Shown here piece by piece: positions 42,035 through 51,064 of a DNA stretch of 64,000 bases (the first letter of the stretch is position 1; each line of letters opens with the position of its first letter). The notes under the pieces are model-generated. The model was not told the DNA's origin and did no database searches. It saw only the letters and a list, made by a program, of their open reading frames with translations. Position numbers and translations under genes: made by a program. Location of the stretch: positions 682,001-746,000 of the forward strand of contig CBDFKF010000003.1 in the NCBI GenBank assembly GCA_965248765.1, in the 5' to 3' direction. Source of the DNA: CBDFKF01 sp965248765. Its GTDB lineage: Bacteria; Pseudomonadota; Alphaproteobacteria; VGEJ01.

Positions 42035-42883
42035 ATGAGCCTTCCGAGCGAGATGAGAATATCCCTGGTGCAGATGAACAGCACGCCAGACCGGGAGGCC
42101 AATGTCGACAAGGTATGCGCGTACATCGATCGCGCGGTCGCCGAGGACAAACCGCATCTGGTGGTGATCCCCGAGTTCTTCAATCACCACTACGTTTTCC
42201 AATACCGCGACCATAAATACCTGGATCTTGCCGAGACGGAGGACGGCTACAGCCTGACCCGTGTCCGTGAAAAGGCCCGCGAGCACGGCATCCATCTGAT
42301 TGCCACGCTCTATGAAGAGGAAAGCGCCGGCATCTACTACGACACCGCATTCATCATCGATCCTGCGGGTGAGATTATCGGCAAGTACCGCAAGATCATG
42401 CCGGGCCTCTATCTCAGCCTCGAACGGATGTATTTCCGCTTTGGCTCCCGCTTCCCCGTCTTCAAGGTCGGCGAGTGGCGCATCGGGATGGTCATTTGCT
42501 ACGACACTTTCTTCCCTGAGCATGCGCGTTGCGTCGCCATTAATGGCGCCGAGCTGATCGTCGTCCCGTTCGCGGCGCCGAAGGTGGGGCCGTGGCGCGA
42601 GATGATGATCACGCGGGCGTGGGAAAACGCGGTCTATTTCACGCCGTGCAACAAGGTGGGTCGTGAAGGCGATTGGGACTTTGGCGGGCTCAGCATGATC
42701 GTCGACCCCGAGGGCCAGGTCCTGGCCGAGGCAGGCGGCACCGACGATGAGATCATCTCGACGACCCTGAATCGGGAAACGGTGTTCGCCACACGTAAGC
42801 GCAAGCCGTTCTTCCGAGACCGCCGGCCGGATCTCTACACCCCCATCTGCAGCGCGAGCGAAGATATTCCGCGGGTAGGCTGA
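42035..42883 (+). CDS. Nitrilase-superfamily amidohydrolase, first of a tandem pair
   Basis: A 282-residue cytoplasmic carbon-nitrogen hydrolase. The catalytic triad is E47 (VIPEFF), K117 (IIGKYRK) and C155 (VICYDTFF), in the N-carbamoylputrescine amidase/beta-ureidopropionase style with EEESAGIYYDTA. The ATG at 42035 follows GGGGAGCC. It is 24 bases from livM and 19 from the second nitrilase, so it belongs to the Liv-type operon. It should release ammonia, or ammonia and carbon dioxide, from an amide or N-carbamoyl compound; the substrate is unknown. Confidence 0.92.
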   Translation: MSLPSEMRISLVQMNSTPDREANVDKVCAYIDRAVAEDKPHLVVIPEFFNHHYVFQYRDHKYLDLAETEDGYSLTRVREKAREHGIHLIATLYEEESAGIYYDTAFIIDPAGEIIGKYRKIMPGLYLSLERMYFRFGSRFPVFKVGEWRIGMVICYDTFFPEHARCVAINGAELIVVPFAAPKVGPWREMMITRAWENAVYFTPCNKVGREGDWDFGGLSMIVDPEGQVLAEAGGTDDEIISTTLNRETVFATRKRKPFFRDRRPDLYTPICSASEDIPRVG

Positions 42884-42902
42884 TCAAAGGAGAATCGATG
42901 CC

Positions 42903-43745
42903 ATGAGCGCCGACATGAAGCTCAGTCTGGTGCAGATGAACAGCGTCCCCGACCGGGACACCAACGTCGACAAGGCGTGCGCCTACATCGATGAGGTGGT
43001 GGAGCGCGATCAGCCGGATCTGATCGTGATCCCGGAGTTCTTCAACATGATCTACGTCTTTCAGTATCGTGATTACAAATACATCGAGCAGGCAGAGCCC
43101 GACGACGGCTATAGCATCGGCCGGATCCGGGACAAGGCGCGCCAACACAAGACGCACATCATTGCGACGATCTACGAAGAAGAGAGCGCCGGGGTCTACT
43201 ACGACACCGCCATGGTGATCGACCCCGAAGGTCAGATCATCGGCAAGTATCGCAAGGTCCATCCGGCGGCGTTTCGCAGCCTCGAGAAACTGTACTTCCG
43301 CTTCGGCTCGTACTTCCCAGTCTTTCGCATCGGCGAGTGGCGGGTTGGCATAAACATTTGCTACGACACGCTGTTTCCCGAATCAGCGCGCTGCTCGGCG
43401 GTCAACGGCGCCGAGTTGATCGTCGTACCATTTGCCGCCTACGAGCTACCAACCTGGCGCGAAATGATGATCAGCCGCGCCTATGACAACGCCGTCTATT
43501 TCGCGCCCTGCAACAAGGTCGGCCACGAGGGTGATTGGGATTTCGGCGGCTGCAGCATGATCGTCGATCCCGAGGGCGCGGTGCTAGCTGAAGCAGGCAA
43601 CAACGGCGATCGCATCATCTCGGCCGACCTGAGCCGCGAGGCGGTGTTCAAGGCCCGGCAATACCGCCCGGTGTTTCGCGACCGCCGGCCCGATCTCTAC
43701 AAGCCGCTATCCACGCCGACCGAGGACATAGCGCGAATCGAGTGA
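42903..43745 (+). CDS. Nitrilase-superfamily amidohydrolase, second of a tandem pair
   Basis: A 280-residue close paralogue of the preceding gene, same architecture with E45 (VIPEFF), K115 (IIGKYRK) and C153 (NICYDTLF). An AAAGGAG lies at 42886-42892; ATG 42903 gives MSADMKLSLVQMN aligned with the sister start. An ATG at 42898 is out of frame. The pair probably arose by tandem duplication. Convergent with the HyuA gene 6 bases away. A division of substrate range between the copies is possible. Confidence 0.92.
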   Translation: MSADMKLSLVQMNSVPDRDTNVDKACAYIDEVVERDQPDLIVIPEFFNMIYVFQYRDYKYIEQAEPDDGYSIGRIRDKARQHKTHIIATIYEEESAGVYYDTAMVIDPEGQIIGKYRKVHPAAFRSLEKLYFRFGSYFPVFRIGEWRVGINICYDTLFPESARCSAVNGAELIVVPFAAYELPTWREMMISRAYDNAVYFAPCNKVGHEGDWDFGGCSMIVDPEGAVLAEAGNNGDRIISADLSREAVFKARQYRPVFRDRRPDLYKPLSTPTEDIARIE

Positions 43746-43751
43746 GCGGAC

Positions 43752-45824
43752 TTACCCGCGCGTGCGCAGGATCATGTTGCCGCCGGTATCCGCCACCGCA
43801 TACCACCCTGGCGGAACCACCGTCGTGGTGTCGATCTGGTGAACGACGGCCGGACCCTCGAGCGGCTCGTCTAGAGGTATGGCCTCGCGCTTGTAGTGCG
43901 CCGTCTCGAATGATTGGAGCTTGCCACCGACGCGGAAGATGCAGGAGGCGACGCGGACCCGTGCCGCCGCCAGCGATTCGCCGCCGCGGACCGAGGGCCG
44001 GGCGATCTTGGGCATGTGGCCGATGCCGGTGAGGCGAATGTTCACGATCTCGATCGGGCTTGCCGGGAAGAAGTGGCCGTACTCGGCCTTGTGCTGCTCG
44101 TGCAACGCGCTCCACACGGTATCGAGCGCGGCGTCATCGATGTCACCCGCTGGGAACGGGACGCGCAGCTCGTAGCCCTGGCCGACGTAGCGAAGATCGC
44201 CGGAGCGCTCTAGCCTGACCCCGCCGGACGCTATGCCGTCTGCCGCGAACTGCGCCAGGAGCCTCTGCTCCAAGGCCTCAAAATCGGCGTTAATGCGGCC
44301 TGCATCGACTGACCCTTGGACCTGGAACTCCGTCTGAATCTGCTCGTACTTGAGATCGGTCGTCAGCAACCCCGCCGCCGAGGTAATGCCGGGATGGGGC
44401 GGAATGATGACCTCGGGGATGTCAAGCATGGCGGCGACTTCGGCGCCATGGAGGGGTCCCGCACCGCCGAAGGCGACCAGCGCGAAGCTCCGTGGGTCCA
44501 ACCCTTTTTGGATGGTGCGCGCGCGAATCGCGTTGGCCATGTTGCTGTTGAGAATGGTGAGGATGCCCTCCGCGGTGTCTTGCTCGTCGAACTCGAGGCG
44601 GCCGGCGAGCTCGCCGATTGCTGCTCGCGCCGCATTGGGATCGAGGGCCATCTCGCCGCCGAGGAAGTTATCCGGATCGAGGCGCCCCAAGACGAGGTTC
44701 GCGTCCGTGACGGTGGGCTGGGTGCCGCCGAGGCCGTAGGCGGCCGGGCCGGGGCGAGAGCCGGCGCTCTCCGGGCCGACCCGAAACGCGCCACCGCTGT
44801 CGACATGCGCGATGCTGCCGCCACCCGCGCCGATCGTGTCGATGTCGATCATGGAGACCAGAACCGGGTAGCCAGCGATCCACGTATCGCGCGAGGTGGC
44901 CTCGCTGAATGCGCCGTCGATCACGGTACCGATATCCGCGCTGGTGCCGCCAACATCGAAGGTGATGAGCCGGTCTCTTTCCGAGTTGGCGCCGGCCCAG
45001 GCCCCGCCGAGCACGCCCGCAGCCGGGCCGGAGAGTAGCGTCATGATCGGCCGCTCCGCGACCGTCGTTGCGGTTGCAACACCGCCTTGGGAGCCCATGA
45101 TGTGCAGCTCAGCACCCACCTCGGCCGCCTGCAGACCGTCCGCAAAGTTGGCGACGTAGCGCCGCACCTTGGGGCCGATGAACGCGCTCATCGCCGCTGT
45201 AGTGAAGCGCTCGAACTCGCGGAACTGCGGCGCCACCGAGGCCGAGGTCGACACGAAACAGTCGGGATGCTCCTCGATAATAATCTCCCGTGCCCGATCT
45301 TCATGGCGCGAATCGAGATAAGAAAACAGGAAGCAGACCGCGACTGCCTCGACGCCCTCGTCTTTGAAGCGACGGGCGATGCGCCTGACGCCGTCCTCAT
45401 CGAGCGGTTCCAGCACCTCGCCGCGCGGCGGTATCAGGCGCTCTTTGACCGAGGCGCGATAGCGCCGCCGGACTAGTGGCCTGTCCTGCCAGGGTATTTC
45501 CTGCTGGATCGAGTAGTTCTGCGGGCGCCAATGCCGACCGATGTGCAGGATGTCGCGAAAACCGTGCGTGGTGACCAAGCCGGTTCGCGCGCCGTCATAT
45601 TCAAGCACGGCATTGGTCGCGATCGTGGTGCCGTGAAATACGTGCTCAATGGCGGCGGGGTCGATGTCGTCGCGGCCACACAGCTCGCGTAGACCCTTGA
45701 TAGCGCCGAGCGAGGGGTCCTCGGGCGTCGTCGGTACTTTGTGAATGGTAGTACGGCCGCTCTCGGTGTCTGTGAACACCAAGTCGGTAAAAGTTCCTCC
45801 CACATCGACGCCGACTAACTGCAT
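43752..45824 (-). CDS. Hydantoinase A/oxoprolinase family ATPase subunit (HyuA) without adjacent HyuB
   Basis: A 690-residue HyuA subunit with VDVGGTFTD at 6-14, GTTIATNAVLEYDGARTG, the middle motif TFDVGGTSADIGTV and DTIGAGGGSIAHVDSGG, then the C-terminal EGPAVVHQIDTTTVVPPG. The family and length are normal. ATG at 45824. The expected downstream neighbour, a hyuB, is missing: the gene ends 6 bases from the convergent nitrilase gene. It must either work with a HyuB encoded elsewhere, share one of the B subunits in this window, or be a remnant of a rearranged operon. Confidence 0.92.
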   Translation of the reverse strand: MQLVGVDVGGTFTDLVFTDTESGRTTIHKVPTTPEDPSLGAIKGLRELCGRDDIDPAAIEHVFHGTTIATNAVLEYDGARTGLVTTHGFRDILHIGRHWRPQNYSIQQEIPWQDRPLVRRRYRASVKERLIPPRGEVLEPLDEDGVRRIARRFKDEGVEAVAVCFLFSYLDSRHEDRAREIIIEEHPDCFVSTSASVAPQFREFERFTTAAMSAFIGPKVRRYVANFADGLQAAEVGAELHIMGSQGGVATATTVAERPIMTLLSGPAAGVLGGAWAGANSERDRLITFDVGGTSADIGTVIDGAFSEATSRDTWIAGYPVLVSMIDIDTIGAGGGSIAHVDSGGAFRVGPESAGSRPGPAAYGLGGTQPTVTDANLVLGRLDPDNFLGGEMALDPNAARAAIGELAGRLEFDEQDTAEGILTILNSNMANAIRARTIQKGLDPRSFALVAFGGAGPLHGAEVAAMLDIPEVIIPPHPGITSAAGLLTTDLKYEQIQTEFQVQGSVDAGRINADFEALEQRLLAQFAADGIASGGVRLERSGDLRYVGQGYELRVPFPAGDIDDAALDTVWSALHEQHKAEYGHFFPASPIEIVNIRLTGIGHMPKIARPSVRGGESLAAARVRVASCIFRVGGKLQSFETAHYKREAIPLDEPLEGPAVVHQIDTTTVVPPGWYAVADTGGNMILRTRG

Positions 45825-45941
45825 TCGTCTCCCCTCGCCACAACTACCGCTAGCCGACCCTGAGCGCCCGCGGCGGGGTCAAATCTAGGGAGGCGTCGTC
45901 GATGGCGTCAACGTCAAATCCGCCCCACCGCTCGAGCTACC

Positions 45942-46682
45942 TCAGGGCTCGGGCGTCAACGCGGCAGCCTCGCGTTCGAGCGCTCGCGGGTCGGTGGCGA
46001 ACGCCTCGCGGATCGCCGCGGCCTTGGCATCGGAGTAGATCTCGGTCTCGCCGCGCTCGATGGCCGCTAGCGTCGCCTCGGCGATCTGAGCGGGCGGAAA
46101 CTTATCGCCGGGCATGCGGGCATTCATGTCCGTATCGACCGGCCCGGGCAACACCTCGATTACAGCGGTACGTTGGCCTGCGAGTTCGGCCCGCACGCCC
46201 TGGGTCATCGAACGGACGGCGGCTTTGGACGCGCAGTATGACCCGACAATGGGATAATTGATGAGCGCGGCGCTCGCCGAGACGTTGACGATCGCGCCGC
46301 CGCCATTGGCCGCCAATACCGGCGCGAACGCACGCACCATCGCCAGTGTGCCGAAATAATTGGTTTCCATCTCGGCGCGCGCGCCGTCCAGGCTGTCGGC
46401 GGCGACCAAACCGGTCCAGTCCAGGCGCCCCGCGTTGTTGATTAGAAGTGTGACATCGCTCGCGGCCGCCGCCGCAGCCTGCACCTGCCCAGGGTTGTTG
46501 ATATCAAGCGTGAGCGGGCGTACCCGTTTCGCATCAGCGGCCACTAGATCGGCGACGGCGCCCGTACACCGTGCCGCCGCCCATACGCCAACCGCGCCTC
46601 GCTGCCCAAGGGCTTCCACGAAGGCCCGGCCCAGCCCCCGATTGGCACCGGTCACGAGCGCCACACAGCCTCTGATCTCCAT
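45942..46682 (-). CDS. Short-chain dehydrogenase/reductase (SDR)
   Basis: A 246-residue classical SDR. The NAD(P)-binding TGANRGLG is at 11-18, NNAG at 82-85, the catalytic Ser in NVSAS and Tyr149/Lys153 in YCASK. The ATG at 46682 follows GGAGGAGG; an in-frame start at 46736 would add a basic leader. It reduces or oxidises a carbonyl/hydroxyl group; substrate unknown. It is probably transcribed alone, 117 bases upstream of the hyuA start. It is the last intact ordinary gene before the IS-rich region. Confidence 0.91.
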   Translation of the reverse strand: MEIRGCVALVTGANRGLGRAFVEALGQRGAVGVWAAARCTGAVADLVAADAKRVRPLTLDINNPGQVQAAAAAASDVTLLINNAGRLDWTGLVAADSLDGARAEMETNYFGTLAMVRAFAPVLAANGGGAIVNVSASAALINYPIVGSYCASKAAVRSMTQGVRAELAGQRTAVIEVLPGPVDTDMNARMPGDKFPPAQIAEATLAAIERGETEIYSDAKAAAIREAFATDPRALEREAAALTPEP

Positions 46683-46745
46683 CGGCCTCCTCCTCCGTCG
46701 CGCCGCCCGGCCAGGGCTGAACTCCTCCCAACACACTGAAAGTAG

Positions 46746-46791
46746 TGGCGCGCCCGGCAGGACTCGAACCTGCGACCCCAGGATTAGGAAT
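46746..46791 (-). other. 3' half of a tRNA-Arg(CCT) gene, possible attachment-site remnant
   Basis: 46 bases on the minus strand match the 3' half of a tRNA-Arg(CCT): anticodon region ATTCCTAATC, variable loop, T arm with GGTTCGAGTCC, acceptor CGGGCGC and encoded GCCA. Upstream of the anticodon the sequence no longer fits a tRNA: no D arm or matching GCGCCCG acceptor strand. Such 3' halves are left by elements that integrate in tRNA genes. Confidence 0.65.
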
Positions 46792-46945
46792 CCCCTACTT
46801 TCCCAATGAGTCCAGCACCCTTAGACAGCTTTCGCCCCGGTTCGGCCGACGAAGAATCAATGACTTACGGGCGATTTGTCTAACGATTTGCGGCATCCCG
46901 CACGTGTGTCCACAGGGTCATCTTTTGTCCGTTACACTGTGCGCG

Positions 46946-47257
46946 ATGGGCACTCTTCTCCCCCAGCGCGAGGCCAGCTGCGGCGCGGTGCGGCTGTGCG
47001 ATCTCGATCCGGCCAGCTTCCTTGCGATCGTATGCGAGTCATGCGACCGCGGCGGCCAGTACAAGGTCGAGAACCTGGCGACGACCTACGGGCCGCGCGC
47101 GAACCTTCCCGATGTTCGTTGCGCGCTCGCTGCGGAGGGCGAGCGTCAGAGTTTGGGTAATGAACGCCGACCGTGTGCGGCGCTACTTCGCCCTTCCGCC
47201 GAATATCCTGGGCGGTACGCAGGGCACCGGGGCCTAGGAGCGATAGCAACACGGTGA
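46946..47257 (+). CDS. Small cysteine-containing hypothetical protein, possibly degraded
   Basis: A 103-codon frame from ATG 46946 with a CESCDRGGQYKVENL segment that looks like a zinc-binding CxxC, followed by YGPRANLPDVRCALAAEGE and RRPCAALL. I do not recognise a named family. The stretch YG-RA-LPDVR-ALAA-GE recurs in a fragment at 50541-50700, which supports real coding ancestry. The last third looks unlike the first, so a frameshift near 47150 is possible. Confidence 0.4.
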   Translation: MGTLLPQREASCGAVRLCDLDPASFLAIVCESCDRGGQYKVENLATTYGPRANLPDVRCALAAEGERQSLGNERRPCAALLRPSAEYPGRYAGHRGLGAIATR

Positions 47258-47457
47258 CCAGCGTCTCGGTTCCATCGGCTCCGGGGCCTGCGTGAAATGC
47301 GCATCGGTACCCGCGACCCACTGCGCCGAATAGCGGATCTCCTGCCCGGGGGCCGCTGGAGCGGCCGGGCATGGCTCTAATATCTCGGAGGTGTCCGCTG
47401 TTATTGTGAGCGGACATTTGCTCCCGTCCGCCGTTTAACCTCTCGGGCCTGCGACAA

Positions 47458-47493
47458 AGGAGGGCGCCACTCCTTACGGGGTGGCGCCTTCCT
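47458..47493 (-). terminator. Hairpin downstream of the binding-protein pseudogene
   Basis: A 13-position stem (47458-47470 with 47481-47493, one G-T pair, loop of 10). It lies 45 bases past the pseudogene stop on the minus strand. The following minus-strand bases TTTGTC give only a short T run. It could act in both directions. Confidence 0.55.
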
Positions 47494-47537
47494 TTCGCCT
47501 GCAGCGATCTCGCCGCTGCGGCCGGGCCGCCGGGGCT

Positions 47538-48958
47538 TCAGGTCTTCTTGGCGCCTTCCGAATCCGAATAGTAGCCGCCGTCCTCCATGAGCCGGCGCGC
47601 GCGCGCGTCCATGGCCTTTAGTGCGTCCTCAATGGATTTGTCCCCGTTCACGGCATCCGCCGTCTCCTCGCCGAGCATGCCGGCAAAGGCGTTGCCCTCG
47701 GGGATCAGCATCAGGAAGGGGATCGCGATCGGGAAGCACTTGCCAAGGCCCTCGAAGAAGTGGACGCGGCCCTTGTGCTTCTCCAGCAACGGCACCCGTG
47801 CGGGCTGCCCACCTGCCTTGACGATGGCCTCGCCGATCGCCGGGTCGGTGTAGTCGCCCGAGGCCGTCCACTTGACCCACTCGAACGCGGCATCCCGGTC
47901 CTGCGTCCACGGCGGGATGACGATGCCGTGACCGCCCATTAAGGGGCGGTGGGCGCTGCCAGGCGTTGTACCTTTGGGCGGTATGTCGGTGTGCCACACC
48001 TCGGCGAGGTCGGTGAAGTGCGAGTCATTGAGCGTGGCGGTACCCCAGGTAAGCGGCCCGTATAGCGCGGTGCCGTTGCCGAAGGCGGTGTTGACCTCGT
48101 CCTCACCGGCGTTCGAACTCACCGGATGGGCGTACTTGTTAAGCTCCTTCAGTGTCTTGAGCGAGTTGTAGCCCGCCTCGGTGTTAAAGGCTGGTTCCAG
48201 TAACCGCTCTCCATCTTATCGAACCACTCGCCACCCCAGGAGGCGTGCATTCCCCAGAATTCGATGCCGGCCCAGAAATTCCGCTGCATCGCGGCACAGT
48301 AGGCATAGACCTCGCGCTTGGGATCGTTGATCTCCTTGCAGGTCTCGATTGCCTCATCCCACGTCTTGGGCACGCTAATGCCGTGCTTGTCGAAGACGTC
48401 CTTGCGGTAGAAGGTGAGGTTAGCATTGCCATCACCGCAGAGCGCGAAAGGATCGCCCGCGGGTGTCGGCGGAACATTGTAGAGTTTCCAAACCGCCTCC
48501 GGCACTTCCTCCTTATAGTTCTCGGTCCACCCTGGGTACTGCTCCAGCCAGGACTTGAACGAGCTCAGGCCGCCGATGGCGTGCAGCTCCGGGATCTTTC
48601 CGAAGTCCGCGATCAACGTGTTGAAGGTGTCGATCTGCGAGCTCATAATCACCGAGATCTTCATGTAGGCATCGCCGATCGGCTCGCCAATGATGTCGAC
48701 CTCGATGTTCGGGTACTTCTTTTCGAACAGTGGCAGGATGGCGCGGTGCACATCTTCCCAACGGTGGCCGGAGAAGTCATACAAGGACACCTTGCCCTTG
48801 ACGTCGGCGCGCACCTCGTTGGGCTGATAGGCCTTGGCGACGGCCGCAAGCGATGCTGCGGCCGAAAGCTGCATCATGCGACGCCGGCTGAGCGAGAGCC
48901 GGCGTTTGTACTGCGTCTCCTCCACCGTCCGCTTCGCGATGCGTTCACGATCCGTCAT
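47538..48958 (-). pseudogene. ABC transporter extracellular solute-binding protein family 1, frameshifted
   Basis: A sugar-type binding-protein gene with a single frame break. It begins at ATG 48958 behind GGAGGAGACT. The long N-terminus contains a twin-arginine-like SRRRMMQ followed by a hydrophobic stretch, suggesting Tat export. Similarity runs through WGGEWFDKMESGYWN, then the frame changes near 48205: the next residues FNTEAGYNSLKTLKELNKY are in another frame, one base apparently missing. The rest reads in that frame to the stop at 47538 (VSSNAGEDEVNTAFGNG, PLMGGHGIVIPPW). No permease or ATPase gene is next to it. Confidence 0.85.
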
Positions 48959-49224
48959 AGTCTCCTCCGTCAATGTTGTCGACCCGCCACTAGGCGGCGC
49001 ATCCCCAATAAAGGCGCCCGCCAGATGCAACCCCACCCTCGGGCGAAGCCCCCGCGATGCCCACGGCTAGCGCTGCGGTCCATCGAACTATTCGATGGTG
49101 TTCCCCTCCATCCGCCGAGTCAACGGACATTGCCCACTCCGTGTCACTAACACACGATATGTCCGGTTTATGTACCAGACGATCTGTCCGGATTTAGAAG
49201 CTCTCCAGGCTATGGAGGGTTTGG

Positions 49225-50399
49225 ATGCGCCGGACAGAGCAGTTGCAGGGACTGAGATTGATGAAGTTCGAGGAGGTTTACGGCCGCACCCATCGGGGTT
49301 GCTTGAGCCAAGCCGAGGCGGCGGAGGTTCTCGGCGTTTCAGAGCGCACCTTCCGGCGCTGGCGCGACCGCTATGAGGCGGACGGCGCGGAAGGGCTCTA
49401 CGATCGCCGTCTGGGCCGGGTCTCGGCGCGGCGCGCGGCGGTCGACGAGGTGACGGCGCTGTTGGCGCTGTTCGACACCCGCTACTGGGACTTCACCGCC
49501 AAGCACTTCCACGAGAAGCTGGTCGCGGACTATGCCTTCAAGCGCAGCTACAACTGGGTGCGGCTGAGCTTGCAGGCCCATGGGCGAAGACGGGCGGCGC
49601 CCAGGCGCGGGGCGCACCGGCGCAAGCGGCCGCGCCGCGCGCTGCCCGGCATGATGCTGCATCAAGACGGCTCAAGCCACGCGTGGGTCCCCGATCAGTG
49701 GTGGGACCTGATCGTCACCATGGACGACACCACCAGTGAGATCTACTCGGCCTTCTTCGTCGCCGAAGAGGGCACGATGTCGAGCTTTCAGGGGGTGTCC
49801 GAGGCGATCCGGGTCAAGGGGCTGTTCTGCTCGCTCTATGCCGACCGCGCGGCCACTACTGGCACACCCCTGAGGCCGGCGGCACGGTCGACAAGGACAA
49901 TCCGACCCAGTTCGGCCGCGCCCTGGCCCAGCTCGGCATCGAGCTGATCCCGGCCTACTCGCCCGAGGCAAGGGGGCGCTCGGAACGCATGTTCGCCACC
50001 CTGCAGAAGCGCCTGCCCCAGGAGCTCAGGCTCGCCGGCATCACCGACATGGCCCAGGCCAACCGCTTCCTCAAGGAGCTCTACCTGCCAGGCCACAACG
50101 CCCGCTTCGCGGTGCCGCCGGAAGCCGAGGGCACCGCCTTCGTGCCCTTCGCCGGCACCCTCGACGACATCCTCTGCGTGCAGCAGGAGCGCACCGTCTC
50201 CAACGACAACACCGTGCGCTACAAACGCCTGGTGCTGGCGATCCCGCCCGACCGCCATCGCCGCCACTACGTCAAGGCAAGGGTCCGGGTCCACGAATAC
50301 CCCGACCGCACCCTCGCCGTCTTCCATGGGCCGCGCTGCCTGGCCCGATACCAGGCCGACGGATCGCCTATCAACACAAGCCACAGACAGGCCGCGTGA
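49225..50399 (+). pseudogene. IS1202/ISNCY-like transposase, copy 1, one-base deletion
   Basis: Same gene as the intact copy at 62328-63503. An N-terminal helix-turn-helix (SQAEAAEVLGVSERTFRRW) and a DDE core follow. At 49850 the sequence CGCGC-GGCC lacks one C that the other copy has, so the frame shifts after LYADRA, before the last acidic residue. The C-terminal part (SERMFATLQKRLPQEL) is intact in the other frame. One substitution (IRVKG against IRAKG) is also seen. It is unlikely to make active transposase. Confidence 0.9.
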
Positions 50400-50416
50400 T
50401 CCGCTTCGACGCGACC

Positions 50417-50469
50417 GGCCAGTGGATAAGGGGACGGCCGCTCCGCGCCCGCCCCCTTATCCACTGGCC
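50417..50469 (+). other. 17-bp perfect hairpin near the 3' end of the IS (copy 1)
   Basis: Arms 50417-50433 and 50453-50469 (GGCCAGTGGATAAGGGG and complement), loop of 19, between the transposase stop and the right terminus. The same structure is in copy 2 at 62258-62310. There is no T run. It may block transcription across the element end or serve transposition. Confidence 0.6.
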
Positions 50470-50540
50470 CAACAACCACAACTGAAGCGGTCAATTCATA
50501 TGGTACATAAACCGGTCAATTCAGTTTGTTCTCGACACGG

Positions 50541-50700
50541 ACATTGCCCGGCCGCGACCTACGGGGGGCGGGCATCCCTGCCGGACGTGCGCATGGCGCT
50601 GGCCGCCCAGGGCGAGTGTCACGGCTCGCTCGATCCGCCGCGACCCTGTGCGGTGGTGCTTGAAAGGGCGGGAGATGCTAGCCCTGTCGTGCACGACGCA
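50541..50700 (+). pseudogene. Fragment related to the small protein at 46946
   Basis: The plus frame reads PAATYGGRASLPDVRMALAAQGE and PPRPCAVVL, matching YGPRANLPDVRCALAAEGE and RRPCAALL of the 46946 gene. The 5' part is missing because the IS1202-like element ends two bases upstream. No function assigned. Confidence 0.45.
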
Positions 50701-50947
50701 CAGACGCCCCAGCATCGCCGAGACAGCCTTTCGGGGCAGCGCCGGAACGGCCAGTATCGCGCTGCTGTCAACGGCGTCGTAAAAATGTACCGGCGCGGCG
50801 GCGTAAAAATGTACTGCGGGCTGGGTGGTAGCTTGTCCCCGTAGTCCACGGGAGGGACCCGCGCGCGGGTCGACGCGCCCTCTGTGCGCGGCTGGCGGCG
50901 GGCCGCGCGTGGGAGGGGCTGTGGGCCCACGGGGGACAAGCGGGGGG

Positions 50948-51064
50948 TTATTCGGACGGTTGCCGGCGTCGTGACCGGCTCTGCTTGAGGTATTCCCGCA
51001 GGAAGGTCGGCAGCTTCAGCCTCTTCAGGTGATGTTCGAGCAGGATGCGGGGGGCCTCAACCAT
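50948..51064 (-). pseudogene. istB: istB, internally deleted (left arm)
   Basis: A start (MVEAPRILLEHHLKRLKL) and end (LKQSRSRRRQPSE) identical in kind to the right-arm istB, but 648 bp between FLREY and LKQS are gone, in frame. The 38-codon remnant has lost the whole ATPase domain. Confidence 0.88.

Larger units (their letters stand above)
49141..50538 (+). mobile_element. IS1202/ISNCY-like insertion sequence, copy 1 (frameshifted)
   Basis: A 1398-bp element, nearly identical to copy 2 at 62214-63587 but on the opposite strand. The terminal inverted repeats begin GTGTC at both ends and share the internal block CCGGTTTATGTACCA. Compared with copy 2 it has a 1-base deletion in the transposase gene and 25 extra bases near the right end. 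Flanks: GGACATTGCCC directly follows the right end and also lies 5 bases before the left end, perhaps a decayed target duplication. Confidence 0.85.

Noticed and set aside
46746..46830. Complete tRNA-Arg(CCT)
   Set aside because: Only the 3' half fits. The 5' acceptor strand, D arm and 5' anticodon stem are absent.
47394..47415. lac-operator-like ATTGTGAGCGGA within a small hairpin
   Set aside because: It lacks the symmetric partner of a lac operator, and no LacI-type regulator or promoter is nearby. The 7-bp stem with 8-base loop has no T run.
50766..50820. Short repeats GCGTAAAAATGTAC as a CRISPR or iteron array
   Set aside because: There are only two copies per end, and they are the terminal repeats of the IS21-family arms, found again inverted at 55520-55577.
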